A DNA stretch of 64,000 nt from CADEFX01 sp046154585 (GTDB lineage: Bacteria; Pseudomonadota; Alphaproteobacteria; Rhizobiales; Hyphomicrobiaceae). The notes beneath the pieces are model-generated. The model was not told the DNA's origin. It did not search any database and saw only the letters and a program-made list of their open reading frames with translations. Shown here piece by piece: positions 26,940 to 36,048 of the stretch. The DNA is taken from positions 6,142-70,141 of the forward strand of contig JBJXDX010000162.1 of assembly GCA_046154585.1 (NCBI GenBank). The letters run 5' to 3'. Within the stretch, counting starts at the first letter, position 1. Each line of letters starts with the position of its first letter. The translations under genes and the position numbers were made by a program.

Positions 26940-26956
26940 TGGCATACCATATGCCA
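26940..26956. promoter_or_regulatory. Perfect inverted repeat, candidate operator
   Basis: TGGCATA-CCA-TATGCCA (7-bp arms, 3-base spacer) lies in the 241-bp gap between the divergent CoA-ligase operon (start 26860) and folD (start 27102). Position and symmetry suit a dimeric repressor such as a GntR or LysR protein. The binder is unknown. Confidence 0.55.
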
Positions 26957-27101
26957 ACCCTGACACACAAGCGGACTGCAGTTAATAAATGGAAGGCAAG
27001 ACGGGGCAGCCCCCGGGCCGACCGAGCTGGCTGTTGACGCCCGATGCGGGGACGTTAGACGGTTGGCTCCCAATTCCCGGTCAATTTGGATGCCAGAGCC
27101 A

Positions 27102-27995
27102 ATGCCAGCGCAAATTATCGACGGCGCCGCTCATGCCGCAGTTTTGCGCGAGCAAGTGGGCGCGGAAGTGCGCCGGCTCCAATCCACGGCACATATCACG
27201 CCGGGTCTCGCCGTCGTGCTGGTCGGCTCCAATCCAGCGAGCCAAGTTTATGTAAAGAGTAAGTCGCAGCTGGCGAGCGCTGCGGGGATCATACCGGTTG
27301 ATCACCATCTCCCCGAGCAGGCGCGCGAACAGAAGCTGCTCGCCCTGATTGATAGGCTCAATGATGATGCGGCTGTGCACAGCATCTTGGTCCAGCTTCC
27401 GCTGCCGCCACATATCCAAGCCGCCAAAGTGCTGCAGGCCATCGACCCGACCAAGGATGTCGATGGGTTTCATCCTATAAACGTCGGGCTGCTCGCAACT
27501 GGACAGCAAGAGCACGCCTTCATCCCCTGTACGCCGCTCGGATGCCTCATGCTTCTCAAGAAACAACTCGGCAACCTTGCGGGCCTGAGTGCGGTCGTCA
27601 TCGGACGGTCGAACATTGTCGGCAAGCCGATGGCCCAGCTTCTCGTCAACGAGAGTTGCACCGTCACCATCGCGCATTCGCGCACCAAAGAGATCGAAGC
27701 TCATTGCAGGGCAGCGGACATTTTGGTCGCGGCTGTCGGGAAGCCACATTTTGTGCGCGGAAACTGGATCAAGCCCGGTGCGTGCGTGATCGACGTCGGG
27801 ATCAACCGTGTTACGGGGGCGGACGGAAAGAGCAGACTCGTCGGCGACGTGGCCTTCGACGAGGTTGCGGAGGTCGCCGGAGCCATCACCCCCGTGCCGG
27901 GCGGGGTCGGCCCGATGACGATCGCATGCCTGCTGGCGAACACAACGACGTCCGCATTCCGTCACGCGCACCTACCCGCGCCTCAATGGTTCTAG
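27102..27995 (+). CDS. folD: Methylene-THF dehydrogenase / methenyl-THF cyclohydrolase
   Basis: 297 aa from the ATG at 27102 (MPAQIIDGAAHAAVLRE); an ATG four codons upstream is possible. FolD interconverts 5,10-methylene-, methenyl- and 10-formyl-tetrahydrofolate with NADP. Signatures: SQVYVKSKSQLASAAGI with the catalytic Lys, ILVQLPLP, DPTKDVDGFHPIN, and IGRSNIVGKPMAQLL for dinucleotide binding, then PVPGGVGPMTIACLL. Its C-terminus runs almost directly into a dehydrogenase remnant. Confidence 0.96.
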   Translation: MPAQIIDGAAHAAVLREQVGAEVRRLQSTAHITPGLAVVLVGSNPASQVYVKSKSQLASAAGIIPVDHHLPEQAREQKLLALIDRLNDDAAVHSILVQLPLPPHIQAAKVLQAIDPTKDVDGFHPINVGLLATGQQEHAFIPCTPLGCLMLLKKQLGNLAGLSAVVIGRSNIVGKPMAQLLVNESCTVTIAHSRTKEIEAHCRAADILVAAVGKPHFVRGNWIKPGACVIDVGINRVTGADGKSRLVGDVAFDEVAEVAGAITPVPGGVGPMTIACLLANTTTSAFRHAHLPAPQWF

Positions 27996-28019
27996 GACAC
28001 GCCACCGGGCGCGCATCGA

Positions 28020-28167
28020 TCATTGTTTCCAGCCGATCCTGAAGCGCCCAGCGTCATCGTTACGCCGCACATCGGCTGGGCCAGCCAGGAGGCAGACGAT
28101 GTGGAACCAACTGATCGGCACCATCAAGAATTTTCACGCGGGGCGGCCAACGAACGTCGTGACGTGA
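28020..28167 (+). pseudogene. C-terminal remnant of a hydroxypyruvate reductase / D-2-hydroxyacid dehydrogenase, frameshifted
   Basis: In one frame the DNA reads SVIVTPHIGWASQEA, the conserved C-terminal block of D-isomer 2-hydroxyacid dehydrogenases with the catalytic His. After about 28,100 the homology continues in the next frame as NQLIGTIKNFHAGRPTNVV, then TGA at 28165-28167. The two halves together match the end of Methylobacterium-type HprA (glycerate dehydrogenase). The N-terminal two domains are missing; the fragment begins about 25 bp after the folD stop. A single-base insertion or two-base loss explains the shift. Confidence 0.75.
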
Positions 28168-28251
28168 GAGCACGGCCTACTATCGGTCAGGTGAGCCAGA
28201 TCCCACGCAGGATCAATTGCTTACAGGGAATCAATGCGATCTCTGAAACAG

Positions 28252-28339
28252 TGGTGCCCAGGAAAGGACTCGAACCTTCACGATCTTGCGAACGCCAGCA
28301 CCTGAAGCTGGTGCGTCTACCAATTCCGCCACCTGGGCA
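28252..28339 (-). tRNA. tRNA-Leu (CAG)
   Basis: On the minus strand, acceptor TGCCCAG pairs with CTGGGCA followed by an encoded CCA. The anticodon stem CCAGC/GCTGG holds loop TTCAGGT, giving anticodon CAG (reads CUG). There is a long class II variable arm and a T-loop GGTTCGAGTCC. All arms fold normally. Confidence 0.97.
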
Positions 28340-28461
28340 CAGCGGCATTTCCAGTAGAGATGCGGCCCCGAGTTGTCAATTGTATGCAGGGGCACTAGAG
28401 CTTGCGGATGGCGCGGGGCGGCGCCGGCTGCCTGTGGGATCACATACTCTAGGACGGTGGA

Positions 28462-29442
28462 ATGACGAGCGAACTGGCGATGCGCGGACTCGTGACTGTC
28501 TTCGGCGGGTCGGGGTTCGTGGGCCGGCACACGGTGCGGGCGCTGGCGCGTCGAGGCTGGCGCATACGGGTCGCCTGCCGACGCCCGGATCTGGCGGGGC
28601 ACCTGCAGCCCATGGGCCGGGTCGGGCAGATCCACGCGGTGCAGGCCAACGTGCGCAACCCGGACAGCGTACGCCAGGCCGTCGAAGGCGCCGACGCGGT
28701 GGTCAATCTGGTCGCCATCCTGGCCCCCTCCGGCCAGCAGACATTCGAGGCCGTGCATGTGACGGGCGCGCGCGCCGTCGCCAAGGCCGCGGCAGACATC
28801 AGCGCCAAACAGCTGGTACATGTCTCGGCGATCGGCGCCGACCTCAAGTCGGGCGGGCGCTACGGCAAGACCAAGGCCGAAGGCGAACGCGCGGTGCTAG
28901 AGGCCTTTCCGAGCGCCGTGATCCTTCGGCCGTCGATCGTGTTCGGGCCGGAGGACGATTTCTTCAACCGCTTCGCTGCCCTGGCGCGTATGGCGCCGGT
29001 GATGCCGCTGATCGGCGGCCGGACCAAGTTTCAGCCGGTCTATGTCGGCGATGTGGCGGCGGCGATTGCGGTTGCCTGCGATGGCCAAGCCGCGCCCGGC
29101 ACGACGTATGAACTGGGCGGGCCCCAGGTGTTTACGTTCCGCAAGCTCCTCGACCGCACGCAGGAATGGACCGGCCGGGACCGGCCCTATCTGCCCGTGC
29201 CGTTCTGGCTGGCGAGCCTGGGGGCGACGCTAACGGCGCCGCTTCCAGCCGGCCTTCGCCCGCTGACGACGGATCAGGTGCGCATGCTGCGGCGGGATAA
29301 CGTCGTCAGCGAGGAGGCTGCGCGGGAAGGCCGCACGCTCCAGAGTCTGGGGATCGAGACGCCGCATGCGATCGAGTCGATCGTGCCGGGCTATCTTGAG
29401 CAGTTCAAGCCCAAGGGCCAATACTCGCACTACAGAGGCTAG
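28462..29442 (+). CDS. Complex I NDUFA9-family SDR protein
   Basis: 326 aa. The Rossmann motif VFGGSGFVGRH is followed by VACRRPD, HVSAIGADLKSGGRYGKTKAEGE (Tyr-x3-Lys) and ILRPSIVFGPEDDFFNRF. These are typical of atypical SDRs related to the mitochondrial complex I subunit NDUFA9, found widely in alphaproteobacteria. It binds NAD(P)H; association with respiratory complex I in bacteria is uncertain. It is divergent from tRNA-Leu. Confidence 0.9.
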   Translation: MTSELAMRGLVTVFGGSGFVGRHTVRALARRGWRIRVACRRPDLAGHLQPMGRVGQIHAVQANVRNPDSVRQAVEGADAVVNLVAILAPSGQQTFEAVHVTGARAVAKAAADISAKQLVHVSAIGADLKSGGRYGKTKAEGERAVLEAFPSAVILRPSIVFGPEDDFFNRFAALARMAPVMPLIGGRTKFQPVYVGDVAAAIAVACDGQAAPGTTYELGGPQVFTFRKLLDRTQEWTGRDRPYLPVPFWLASLGATLTAPLPAGLRPLTTDQVRMLRRDNVVSEEAAREGRTLQSLGIETPHAIESIVPGYLEQFKPKGQYSHYRG

Positions 29443-29632
29443 CGCCGCGCCTTACGCGTGCGGGCTTGCGCGTAGATGCGGACTTGGCGGCGGGGATGCG
29501 CCGTGCGGCGGCACGGCCACACAGTGAGCACCCGTCACTCGTATGGAACTGGAAAACGGACGGCACGTTTCACTCCCCGGCCCGACCTCCGACACCGCAA
29601 TCGGGTAACGGGGCGCACGAACGGGAAACGAC

Positions 29633-30727
29633 ATGAAAGCCTTGACGGTCGGCAGCGCCATGATCGACACGATCGCGATCATGGCCAGCGACAGCATCGA
29701 GCGCATGTCCATGCGCAACGCCGAAAGCTCGTTCCTCCTCCTGGAGGAAGGGCGAAAGACGGACGCAATGGAGGTCTCCACACACTGTGGCGGGGGTGCG
29801 ATCAATACGGCGGTGGCCATGTCGCGGCTCGGCCTCGACGTCGCGACGCTGGTCAAAGTCGGACGGGATGCGCGGGCCGAGACGATTTTATCCCGCCTGA
29901 TGGAAGAGCAAGTCTCAACACGCTGGGTGCTGCGTGATGAACGCGCACCGACGGGCGCATCAGTGCTGATCTCGTCGCACGACCGCAATGCCGGGATCTT
30001 TACGTTTCGCGGCGCCAACACGCTGCTCGAGCCCAGCGATCTGCGCGACGAGATGTTCGCCGTCGACCTTTGCTATATCTCAAACCTCAGCAACAAATCC
30101 GCCGAATGCTTTCCGCTGCTCGTGAAGCGGGCCAAGGCTCAAGGCGCGATAGTGGCGGCCAATCCCGGCGTGCGGCAACTCTCCGCGCGTGGCGGCACGC
30201 TGATCGACAACCTGGCGGCCATCGATGTGCTGACCATCAACACATCGGAAGCCGGCGTGCTCGTGCCGGGACTGGTGGCGCACTATGGCGACAACGGACC
30301 TGGCATCACGGCGGCGGCCGGCGAGCAATTGCCGAGACTGGCCGTGCGGGGCCTGACAGGCGGGGGTTTCGAAATGCGGCTGACGTCCTTCTTCAGGGCA
30401 GTTCTCAGCATGGGGACCAAGTATGTGCTGGTGACGGACGGCCAATCTGGCGCCTATCTCGGGACGGGCGATGAAATCCTGCATTGCCCGGCGGCACAGG
30501 CGAAGGTTGCCGGCACGGCCGGCGCGGGCGATTCTTTTGCGTCCGCGTTCAGCACGTTCCTGGCTCTCAAGCGGCCGCTCGACGACGTGCTGAGGGCGGC
30601 AGCCCTGAACGCGGCAGCTGTGGTGGCCTACGTCGACACGCAAACGGGGTTGCTGCACAAAGCCGACATGGAGGCCCGCCTCGCCACGCATGCCGCCGAC
30701 CTCCCCATTCGCCGCTGGCCGATGTGA
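29633..30727 (+). CDS. PfkB-family carbohydrate kinase
   Basis: 364 aa. Ribokinase fold: N-terminal GGGAINTAVAMSRLG (substrate/lid region) and the C-terminal signature AGTAGAGDSFASAF with the catalytic Asp. An insertion around 220-265 (VAHYGDNGPGITAAAGEQL) distinguishes it from simple fructokinase. It phosphorylates a sugar or nucleoside, substrate unknown. It sits 116 bp before the GH15 gene and may feed the same sugar pathway. Confidence 0.9.
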   Translation: MKALTVGSAMIDTIAIMASDSIERMSMRNAESSFLLLEEGRKTDAMEVSTHCGGGAINTAVAMSRLGLDVATLVKVGRDARAETILSRLMEEQVSTRWVLRDERAPTGASVLISSHDRNAGIFTFRGANTLLEPSDLRDEMFAVDLCYISNLSNKSAECFPLLVKRAKAQGAIVAANPGVRQLSARGGTLIDNLAAIDVLTINTSEAGVLVPGLVAHYGDNGPGITAAAGEQLPRLAVRGLTGGGFEMRLTSFFRAVLSMGTKYVLVTDGQSGAYLGTGDEILHCPAAQAKVAGTAGAGDSFASAFSTFLALKRPLDDVLRAAALNAAAVVAYVDTQTGLLHKADMEARLATHAADLPIRRWPM

Positions 30728-30843
30728 CGCAAAACGGGTGGGCCTTTTAACCCGCACATTCAGCAACTGTGGTCTGCTGCCCTTGCCGGCCTTCCATCCA
30801 CATGTCACTCACCTTCGAAGACACCGCCTGCACGAGGATACCC

Positions 30844-32637
30844 ATGGCCCGTCACAAAGAGCTCGACCTGGCGCCGATCGGCAACGGCCGGACGGCCGCA
30901 CTGATCGACACCAAGGGCCGCATCGTCTGGTGGTGCTTTCCCCGCTTCGACTCCGATCCTGTGTTCTGCCGTCTGCTGGCCGGCGACGAGGAGAAAGGTT
31001 TCTGCGAAATCGTGCTGCACGGCGGCGTCCGCGCCAAGACGACGTACGTGCGCAATACGGCCATCGTGGAGACGATCCTCGAGGACAATGCGGGCAACGC
31101 CTTGCGCATCACCGACTTCGCGCCGCGGTTCATGCGGTTCGAGCGGGTGTTTCATCCGGCCCAGATCTACCGCCGCATCGAGCCGTTGAGCGGACTGCCG
31201 CGCATCACCGTCAAGGTGCGACCAACGTTCAACTATGGTGTGCCGTGTACGGGAAAGGCGCTCGGTTCAAACCACATCCGCTACACCGGGGGCGTGGACA
31301 CGCTGCGGCTGACGACGGATGCGTCGCTGTCCTATGTGGCAAGCGAAACCGCCTTCGCGCTGACTCAACCCATCACGCTCATTCTCGGGTCGGACGAGCC
31401 GTTCGAGAGCGCCATCGATACGCTGTCGCGCGAATTCCTGGAGCGCACGCGCGACTATTGGAACAACTGGGTCAGGGTGCTCGGCATCCGGCTCGATTGG
31501 CAAAGCGATCTCATGCGTGCGGCGATCACGCTCAAGCTCTGCAATTTCGACGAAACGGGCGCCATCATCGCAGCACACACAACGTCCATTCCCGAAGCGC
31601 CAGGATCCAGCCGCAACTGGGATTACCGGTTCTGCTGGCTCAGAGATGCCTACTTCGTCATCAAGGCACTGAATCGCCTCGGCGCGACGCAGACCATGGA
31701 ATCCTACATCAACTACATCACGTCGATCGCCATCGATGCCGAGCGTCCTTTGCGGCCCGTCTATGGCATCGTGCACGATCAACCGCTCGATGAGCGGCTG
31801 GCACCGGACCTAGCCGGCTTCAGAGGGATGGGCCCCGTCCGTGTCGGCAATCAAGCGGCCGATCAGCTTCAGCATGATGCGTACGGCAGCATCATCCTCG
31901 GCGCCGCGCAGATGTTCATCGACGAGCGGCTGCCGCGCATGGGGGATGAAGGCCTGTTTCGCCGGTTGGAGCCGCTGGGCCACCAGGCGGCGCGCTTCGT
32001 CAAGGAGCCGGATGCCGGTCTATGGGAGTATCGCGGCCGCCAGCGCGTGCACACGCACTCGGCAACCATGTGCTGGGCGGCGTGCGATCGGCTTTGGCGC
32101 ATCGCGGCACTCCTTGGGCTCGACGATCGCAAGGCCTATTGGTTCGGGCAGGCCTCGAAGATTCAGAAGCTCATCCTCGAGCGCTCCTGGAACGAGAAGC
32201 GCCAGGTGCTCGTCGGCGCGTTCGATCACGACGACCTCGATGCGAGCGTGCTGCTGCTGGCCGAACTGGGGCTCATCGCGGCCAACGATCCACGGTTCAT
32301 CAAGACCGTGGAAGTGATCGGCAAGGAACTCAACCGGGGCGGATACATTATGCGCTATACGGCCTCCGACGATTTCGGCGAGCCCGAGACGGCATTTCTC
32401 GTCTGTCAGTTCTGGTACATCGACGCCTTGACGATGATCGGCCGCAAGGACGAAGCGCGCGAGCTGTTCAATCACCTGCTGTCGCAACGCAACTCGTTCG
32501 GCATCCTGTCGGAGGACATTGCGCCGGCAACGGGGGAGATCTGGGGCAATCTTCCGCAGACCTATTCCATGGCAGGCATCATCAACACCGGCATGAATCT
32601 GTCGCGGCGGTGGGACGAGGCATGGGCAAGCGACTGA
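30844..32637 (+). CDS. Glycoside hydrolase family 15 (glucoamylase/trehalase-like)
   Basis: 597 aa from the ATG at 30844, with GAGG six bases before. An N-terminal beta domain (LAPIGNGRTAALIDTKGRIVW, cited in part) precedes an alpha/alpha barrel. Catalytic candidates are the Glu in GLWEYRG and the Glu in ATGEIWGNLPQTYSM, both typical of GH15. WDYRFCWLRDAYF is the family signature. The family contains glucoamylases and bacterial trehalases. No signal peptide is seen, so it is cytosolic. It is the first gene of the trehalose-related cluster with otsA, a ROK kinase and otsB. Confidence 0.92.
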   Translation: MARHKELDLAPIGNGRTAALIDTKGRIVWWCFPRFDSDPVFCRLLAGDEEKGFCEIVLHGGVRAKTTYVRNTAIVETILEDNAGNALRITDFAPRFMRFERVFHPAQIYRRIEPLSGLPRITVKVRPTFNYGVPCTGKALGSNHIRYTGGVDTLRLTTDASLSYVASETAFALTQPITLILGSDEPFESAIDTLSREFLERTRDYWNNWVRVLGIRLDWQSDLMRAAITLKLCNFDETGAIIAAHTTSIPEAPGSSRNWDYRFCWLRDAYFVIKALNRLGATQTMESYINYITSIAIDAERPLRPVYGIVHDQPLDERLAPDLAGFRGMGPVRVGNQAADQLQHDAYGSIILGAAQMFIDERLPRMGDEGLFRRLEPLGHQAARFVKEPDAGLWEYRGRQRVHTHSATMCWAACDRLWRIAALLGLDDRKAYWFGQASKIQKLILERSWNEKRQVLVGAFDHDDLDASVLLLAELGLIAANDPRFIKTVEVIGKELNRGGYIMRYTASDDFGEPETAFLVCQFWYIDALTMIGRKDEARELFNHLLSQRNSFGILSEDIAPATGEIWGNLPQTYSMAGIINTGMNLSRRWDEAWASD

Positions 32638-32783
32638 ATATGTTCCCGAATTCCATGGAACCTGATGGCGGGTTTGATCGTTGACAGTTTGGATCAATTT
32701 GCTCGCCGGGATGCGGTATTTCCTTAATTCTCACCAAGTCTGGTCCATGATGGATGCCGCTCACCCCGGAGAAGGCAGGATCG

Positions 32784-34283
32784 ATGGGTCGTGTAGTCAT
32801 TGTTTCAAACCGGGTGATGGACACCACGCAGGCTGCACAGGCAGGCGGCGTGGCCGTCGCCATATCCGAAGTCTTGCAGTCGCAGAGCGGACTTTGGTTC
32901 GGATGGAGCGGGGCCGTCCAGGCTGATGTGGACGAGGCACCGACAGTCGCGCCGATCGAGAACGGGGTCGCCATTGCGACAGTTCCGCTCACACCGCAGG
33001 AACATCAGGGATACTATCTTGGCTACGCCAATTCCGTGCTGTGGCCGGTGTTTCACAATCGGCTCGACCTGGCGCAGTTCGAGGCTGGCTTCTTCGACAT
33101 TTACAAGAGCGTCAACGCTCGGATGGCGGCAAGCCTCAAGCCGCTGCTCAGGCCCGACGATACGATCTGGGTGCACGACTATCACCTCGTACCGCTGGCG
33201 CTGGAGCTGCGCGCGATCGGCATCAACATCCCGATCGGCTTCTTCCTGCACATCCCGTTCCCGCCGGCGCAAACATTCCTGTCGATCCCCGAGCACAAGC
33301 GCCTCGCGCGCATGCTGGCGGCCTATGACCTAGTCGGGCTGCAGACGCAAGCGGATGTCGCCAACCTGCTCGACTACCTGAAGCAGGGCGTGCGCGGGCG
33401 TATCCTGCAGGACGGCCGCATCCGCGCATTCGATCGCGTACTGTCGATCGGAAGTTTTCCGGTCAGCATCGACCCCAAGGAGTTCGTGTCGGCCAAACCG
33501 CGGGCGGGCCTCGCGCAGGGCGGACCGGCGGTGCGCCGCATCATCGGGGTCGACAGGCTCGACTACACGAAAGGCCTACCGCCAAAATTTCACGCCTTCG
33601 CGCGCTTCCTCGAGCGCTATCCCAACAACAGCGGCAATGTCGTTCTGACCCAGATCGCTCCACCGACGCGGGAGAGCGTGGAAGCCTACACCGACATCCG
33701 CACGGAGTTGGAGACACTCGCCGGCTCCATCAACGGGCGGTTCGGCGAGCTTGACTGGGTCCCGATCCACTACATTCATCGCTCGATCCCGAGAAACACG
33801 CTCGCCGACATCTACCGCTCGGCGCGGATCGGGCTCGTCACGCCCATGCGCGACGGCATGAATCTCGTCGCCAAGGAGTACGTGGCGGCGCAAGATCCGG
33901 CCGATCCAGGCGTGCTGATCCTGTCGCGCTTTGCCGGCGCGGCCGAGCAGCTCACGGACGCACTGATCGTCAATCCTTACAATATCGACGAGATCGCCGA
34001 CGCCATCGAAACCGCGCTGCAGATGGACAAGCCCGAACGCGTGCGCAGAAATGCAGCGATGCTCGATGTCATCCAGCGCCACGACACGTTTGCCTGGTCG
34101 CGATCGTTTCTGGAGACGCTCGGACGCGTCTACGCCAAGGAGCATGCGTCCGGAGGACCGCCCTCGGCCGAGTTGCGGCAACGGTTGAACCAGTTGGCGC
34201 GCCGAACCGGGCGCGAGGAGCCGCCGGTGCGGTCCGAGACGACGGGCCGGCCCACTAATCTTCCCGGCGGCGTTGTTGAATGA
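32784..34283 (+). CDS. otsA: Trehalose-6-phosphate synthase
   Basis: 499 aa. GT20 enzyme transferring glucose from UDP/ADP-glucose to glucose-6-P. Conserved: N-terminal VVIVSNRV, WVHDYHLVPLAL, IGFFLHIPFPP, VDRLDYTKGLP, and RDGMNLVAKEYVAAQ with ILSRFAGAAEQL. The ATG at 32784 is chosen to open MGRVVIVSNRV. Its TGA overlaps the ATG of the ROK kinase gene (ATGA). Confidence 0.97.
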   Translation: MGRVVIVSNRVMDTTQAAQAGGVAVAISEVLQSQSGLWFGWSGAVQADVDEAPTVAPIENGVAIATVPLTPQEHQGYYLGYANSVLWPVFHNRLDLAQFEAGFFDIYKSVNARMAASLKPLLRPDDTIWVHDYHLVPLALELRAIGINIPIGFFLHIPFPPAQTFLSIPEHKRLARMLAAYDLVGLQTQADVANLLDYLKQGVRGRILQDGRIRAFDRVLSIGSFPVSIDPKEFVSAKPRAGLAQGGPAVRRIIGVDRLDYTKGLPPKFHAFARFLERYPNNSGNVVLTQIAPPTRESVEAYTDIRTELETLAGSINGRFGELDWVPIHYIHRSIPRNTLADIYRSARIGLVTPMRDGMNLVAKEYVAAQDPADPGVLILSRFAGAAEQLTDALIVNPYNIDEIADAIETALQMDKPERVRRNAAMLDVIQRHDTFAWSRSFLETLGRVYAKEHASGGPPSAELRQRLNQLARRTGREEPPVRSETTGRPTNLPGGVVE

Positions 34284-35098
34284 GAGCGACCAAGGCCAAG
34301 ACGAGCGGCGCGCGCGCAGCGGTGGACGTTGGGTCTGATGCCGCGCCGATCGCGGCGGCTCCCGATGCGATCGGCGAACCGTCCCGCCCCTTCACGCTGG
34401 CGATCGATATCGGCGGCACGCGTATCAAGGGTTCCGTCCTGTCGGCCGATGGCGTGTTGGCTGCGACACCGAAGCACATCGCCACGCCCAATCCCGCGAC
34501 TCCGGACCAAGTTCTGAAGGTCATCACGTCAATGGCATCGTCGATGCCAAGGTTTGGCCGGATTTCTGCGGGATTCCCGGGCGTCGTGAAACGAGGGCAC
34601 GTCGTAACGGCGCCCAATCTGGGGACCCCGCATTGGCAGGGTGTCGATCTGGCCACGGAGCTGTCCAAAACGTTCAACGTACCTGCACGCGTGCTGAACG
34701 ATGCCGCTGTCCAGGGACTCGGTGTCGTCCAAGGGCCGGGACTTGAATGTGTGCTCACGCTGGGAACAGGCGTCGGCTGCGCCGTGTATCGCGCGCGCAG
34801 ACTGGTTTTGCCGCTCGAGCTAGGCCAGCACCGCAGGCAAGGCAAGAAGATCTATGATGCGTATCTCGGCAACGCCGCGCTGCAGGCCAAAGGCAGCGAC
34901 CGCTGGAACAAGCGCCTGGCCAAGACGATCGACGAGGTCATGTCGCTGATCAATTGCGACGTGCTGTATCTCGGGGGCGGCAATGCACGAAAGATTGCGT
35001 TGCAGCTTCCCGACAATGTGAAAGTGGTTTCGAATATTGCGGGTATCACAGGAGGCCTTCGATTGTGGGACGAGGACATGGAGGAGCATTTCCTGTGA
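34280..35098 (+). CDS. ROK-family kinase, polyphosphate-glucokinase-like
   Basis: 272 aa. After a 38-residue Ala-rich extension come the phosphate-1 motif AIDIGGTRIKGSVL, SAGFPGVV, VLNDAAVQGLG, and adenosine-region LTLGTGVGCAVY. LELGQH replaces the ELGH motif. The short form without the zinc-finger CGCGxxGC suits polyphosphate or ATP glucokinase. It overlaps otsA by 4 bp (ATGA) and otsB by 4 bp (GTGA), so all three are coupled. It likely makes glucose-6-P, the OtsA acceptor, from glucose released by GH15; this role is inferred. Confidence 0.85.
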   Translation: MRATKAKTSGARAAVDVGSDAAPIAAAPDAIGEPSRPFTLAIDIGGTRIKGSVLSADGVLAATPKHIATPNPATPDQVLKVITSMASSMPRFGRISAGFPGVVKRGHVVTAPNLGTPHWQGVDLATELSKTFNVPARVLNDAAVQGLGVVQGPGLECVLTLGTGVGCAVYRARRLVLPLELGQHRRQGKKIYDAYLGNAALQAKGSDRWNKRLAKTIDEVMSLINCDVLYLGGGNARKIALQLPDNVKVVSNIAGITGGLRLWDEDMEEHFL

Positions 35099-35910
35099 AC
35101 GAATTCGCGGCGCTCGACACCGCCCCATCATCGTCGGCAGCCCCCTTGCGGAGTATCAGTGATCTCGCACCGGCCACCGTCAACTTCGGCGGCGATGCCT
35201 TGTTCCTCGATTTTGACGGGACGCTGGCGGAGATCGCGCCGGCACCGGACCTCGTGCACTTCTTCCCCGAGACACGCCGCATCATCGATGTGCTGGCCAA
35301 GTCGTTCTCAGGCGCGGTGGCGATCGTCACAGGGCGCAACATCAGCGAGATCGACGGCCATATGGCACCGCTCAAGCTGCCCATCGCCGGCCTGTACGGA
35401 CTGGTGCATCGCACGGCGGCGGGCGACATCATCGATTTCCCTGTAGTCGGGAGAGCGCTGGCGCGGGCGTCGGCCGAGTTGAAGACAATGGCTGAGCAAC
35501 ATCCGGGGCTGCTGCTCGAGCTCAAGGGCCAGACCATTGCCCTGCACTATCGCTCGAGGCCGGACCTCGGGGCGGCCAGCTATGAGGCAGTCAAGAATGC
35601 CGTACGCGGCCGGCCCGGGCTCAAGATGATCGAAGGCAAGATGGTCGTAGAGATCACGCCACGCGGCGTGGACAAGGGCCGAGCCGTCCAGGATTTCCTG
35701 CGCGAGCCCCCCTTCACCGGCCGCCGGCCGATCTATGCGGGTGACGACGTGTCCGACGAGGATGCGTTCGCGGTCGTAAACGCGCTTGGCGGCATCACCA
35801 TCAAGATCGGGCCGGGCGCCACCGCTGCACGCTATCGCGCGGACCACATTCCCGAGCTTCTGACGTGGTTGGGTGCCGTGTCCCACCTGCCGTCCGCTCG
35901 GACGTCCTAG
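35095..35910 (+). CDS. otsB: Trehalose-6-phosphate phosphatase
   Basis: 271 aa from a GTG at 35095 overlapping the previous stop (GTGA), with GGAGGAG eight bases upstream. HAD fold: motif I LFLDFDGTLAEI (nucleophile Asp), IVTGRNISEI, Lys region RGVDKGRAV, and acidic motif IYAGDDVSDEDAF. It converts trehalose-6-P to trehalose, an osmolyte and stress protectant. It is the last gene of the cluster. Confidence 0.96.
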   Translation: MNEFAALDTAPSSSAAPLRSISDLAPATVNFGGDALFLDFDGTLAEIAPAPDLVHFFPETRRIIDVLAKSFSGAVAIVTGRNISEIDGHMAPLKLPIAGLYGLVHRTAAGDIIDFPVVGRALARASAELKTMAEQHPGLLLELKGQTIALHYRSRPDLGAASYEAVKNAVRGRPGLKMIEGKMVVEITPRGVDKGRAVQDFLREPPFTGRRPIYAGDDVSDEDAFAVVNALGGITIKIGPGATAARYRADHIPELLTWLGAVSHLPSARTS

Positions 35911-36048
35911 CAGCTCTCCTGACGCATACCATCACACCACGGCTGATAGTGCGAAACGGCCTTGGTCTGTGCTAATGACGCCCGTCACCTTCCTACCGCG
36001 CCACGCGGTACGGCCCCATGCCGGCAGCCCGAAACCGAAAGATCGCCA

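Noticed and set aside
28023..29111. 362-codon open frame through the tRNA and into the NDUFA9-like gene
   Set aside because: Only its first 20 codons have homology (the dehydrogenase remnant); the rest crosses a tRNA and another gene in a wrong frame.
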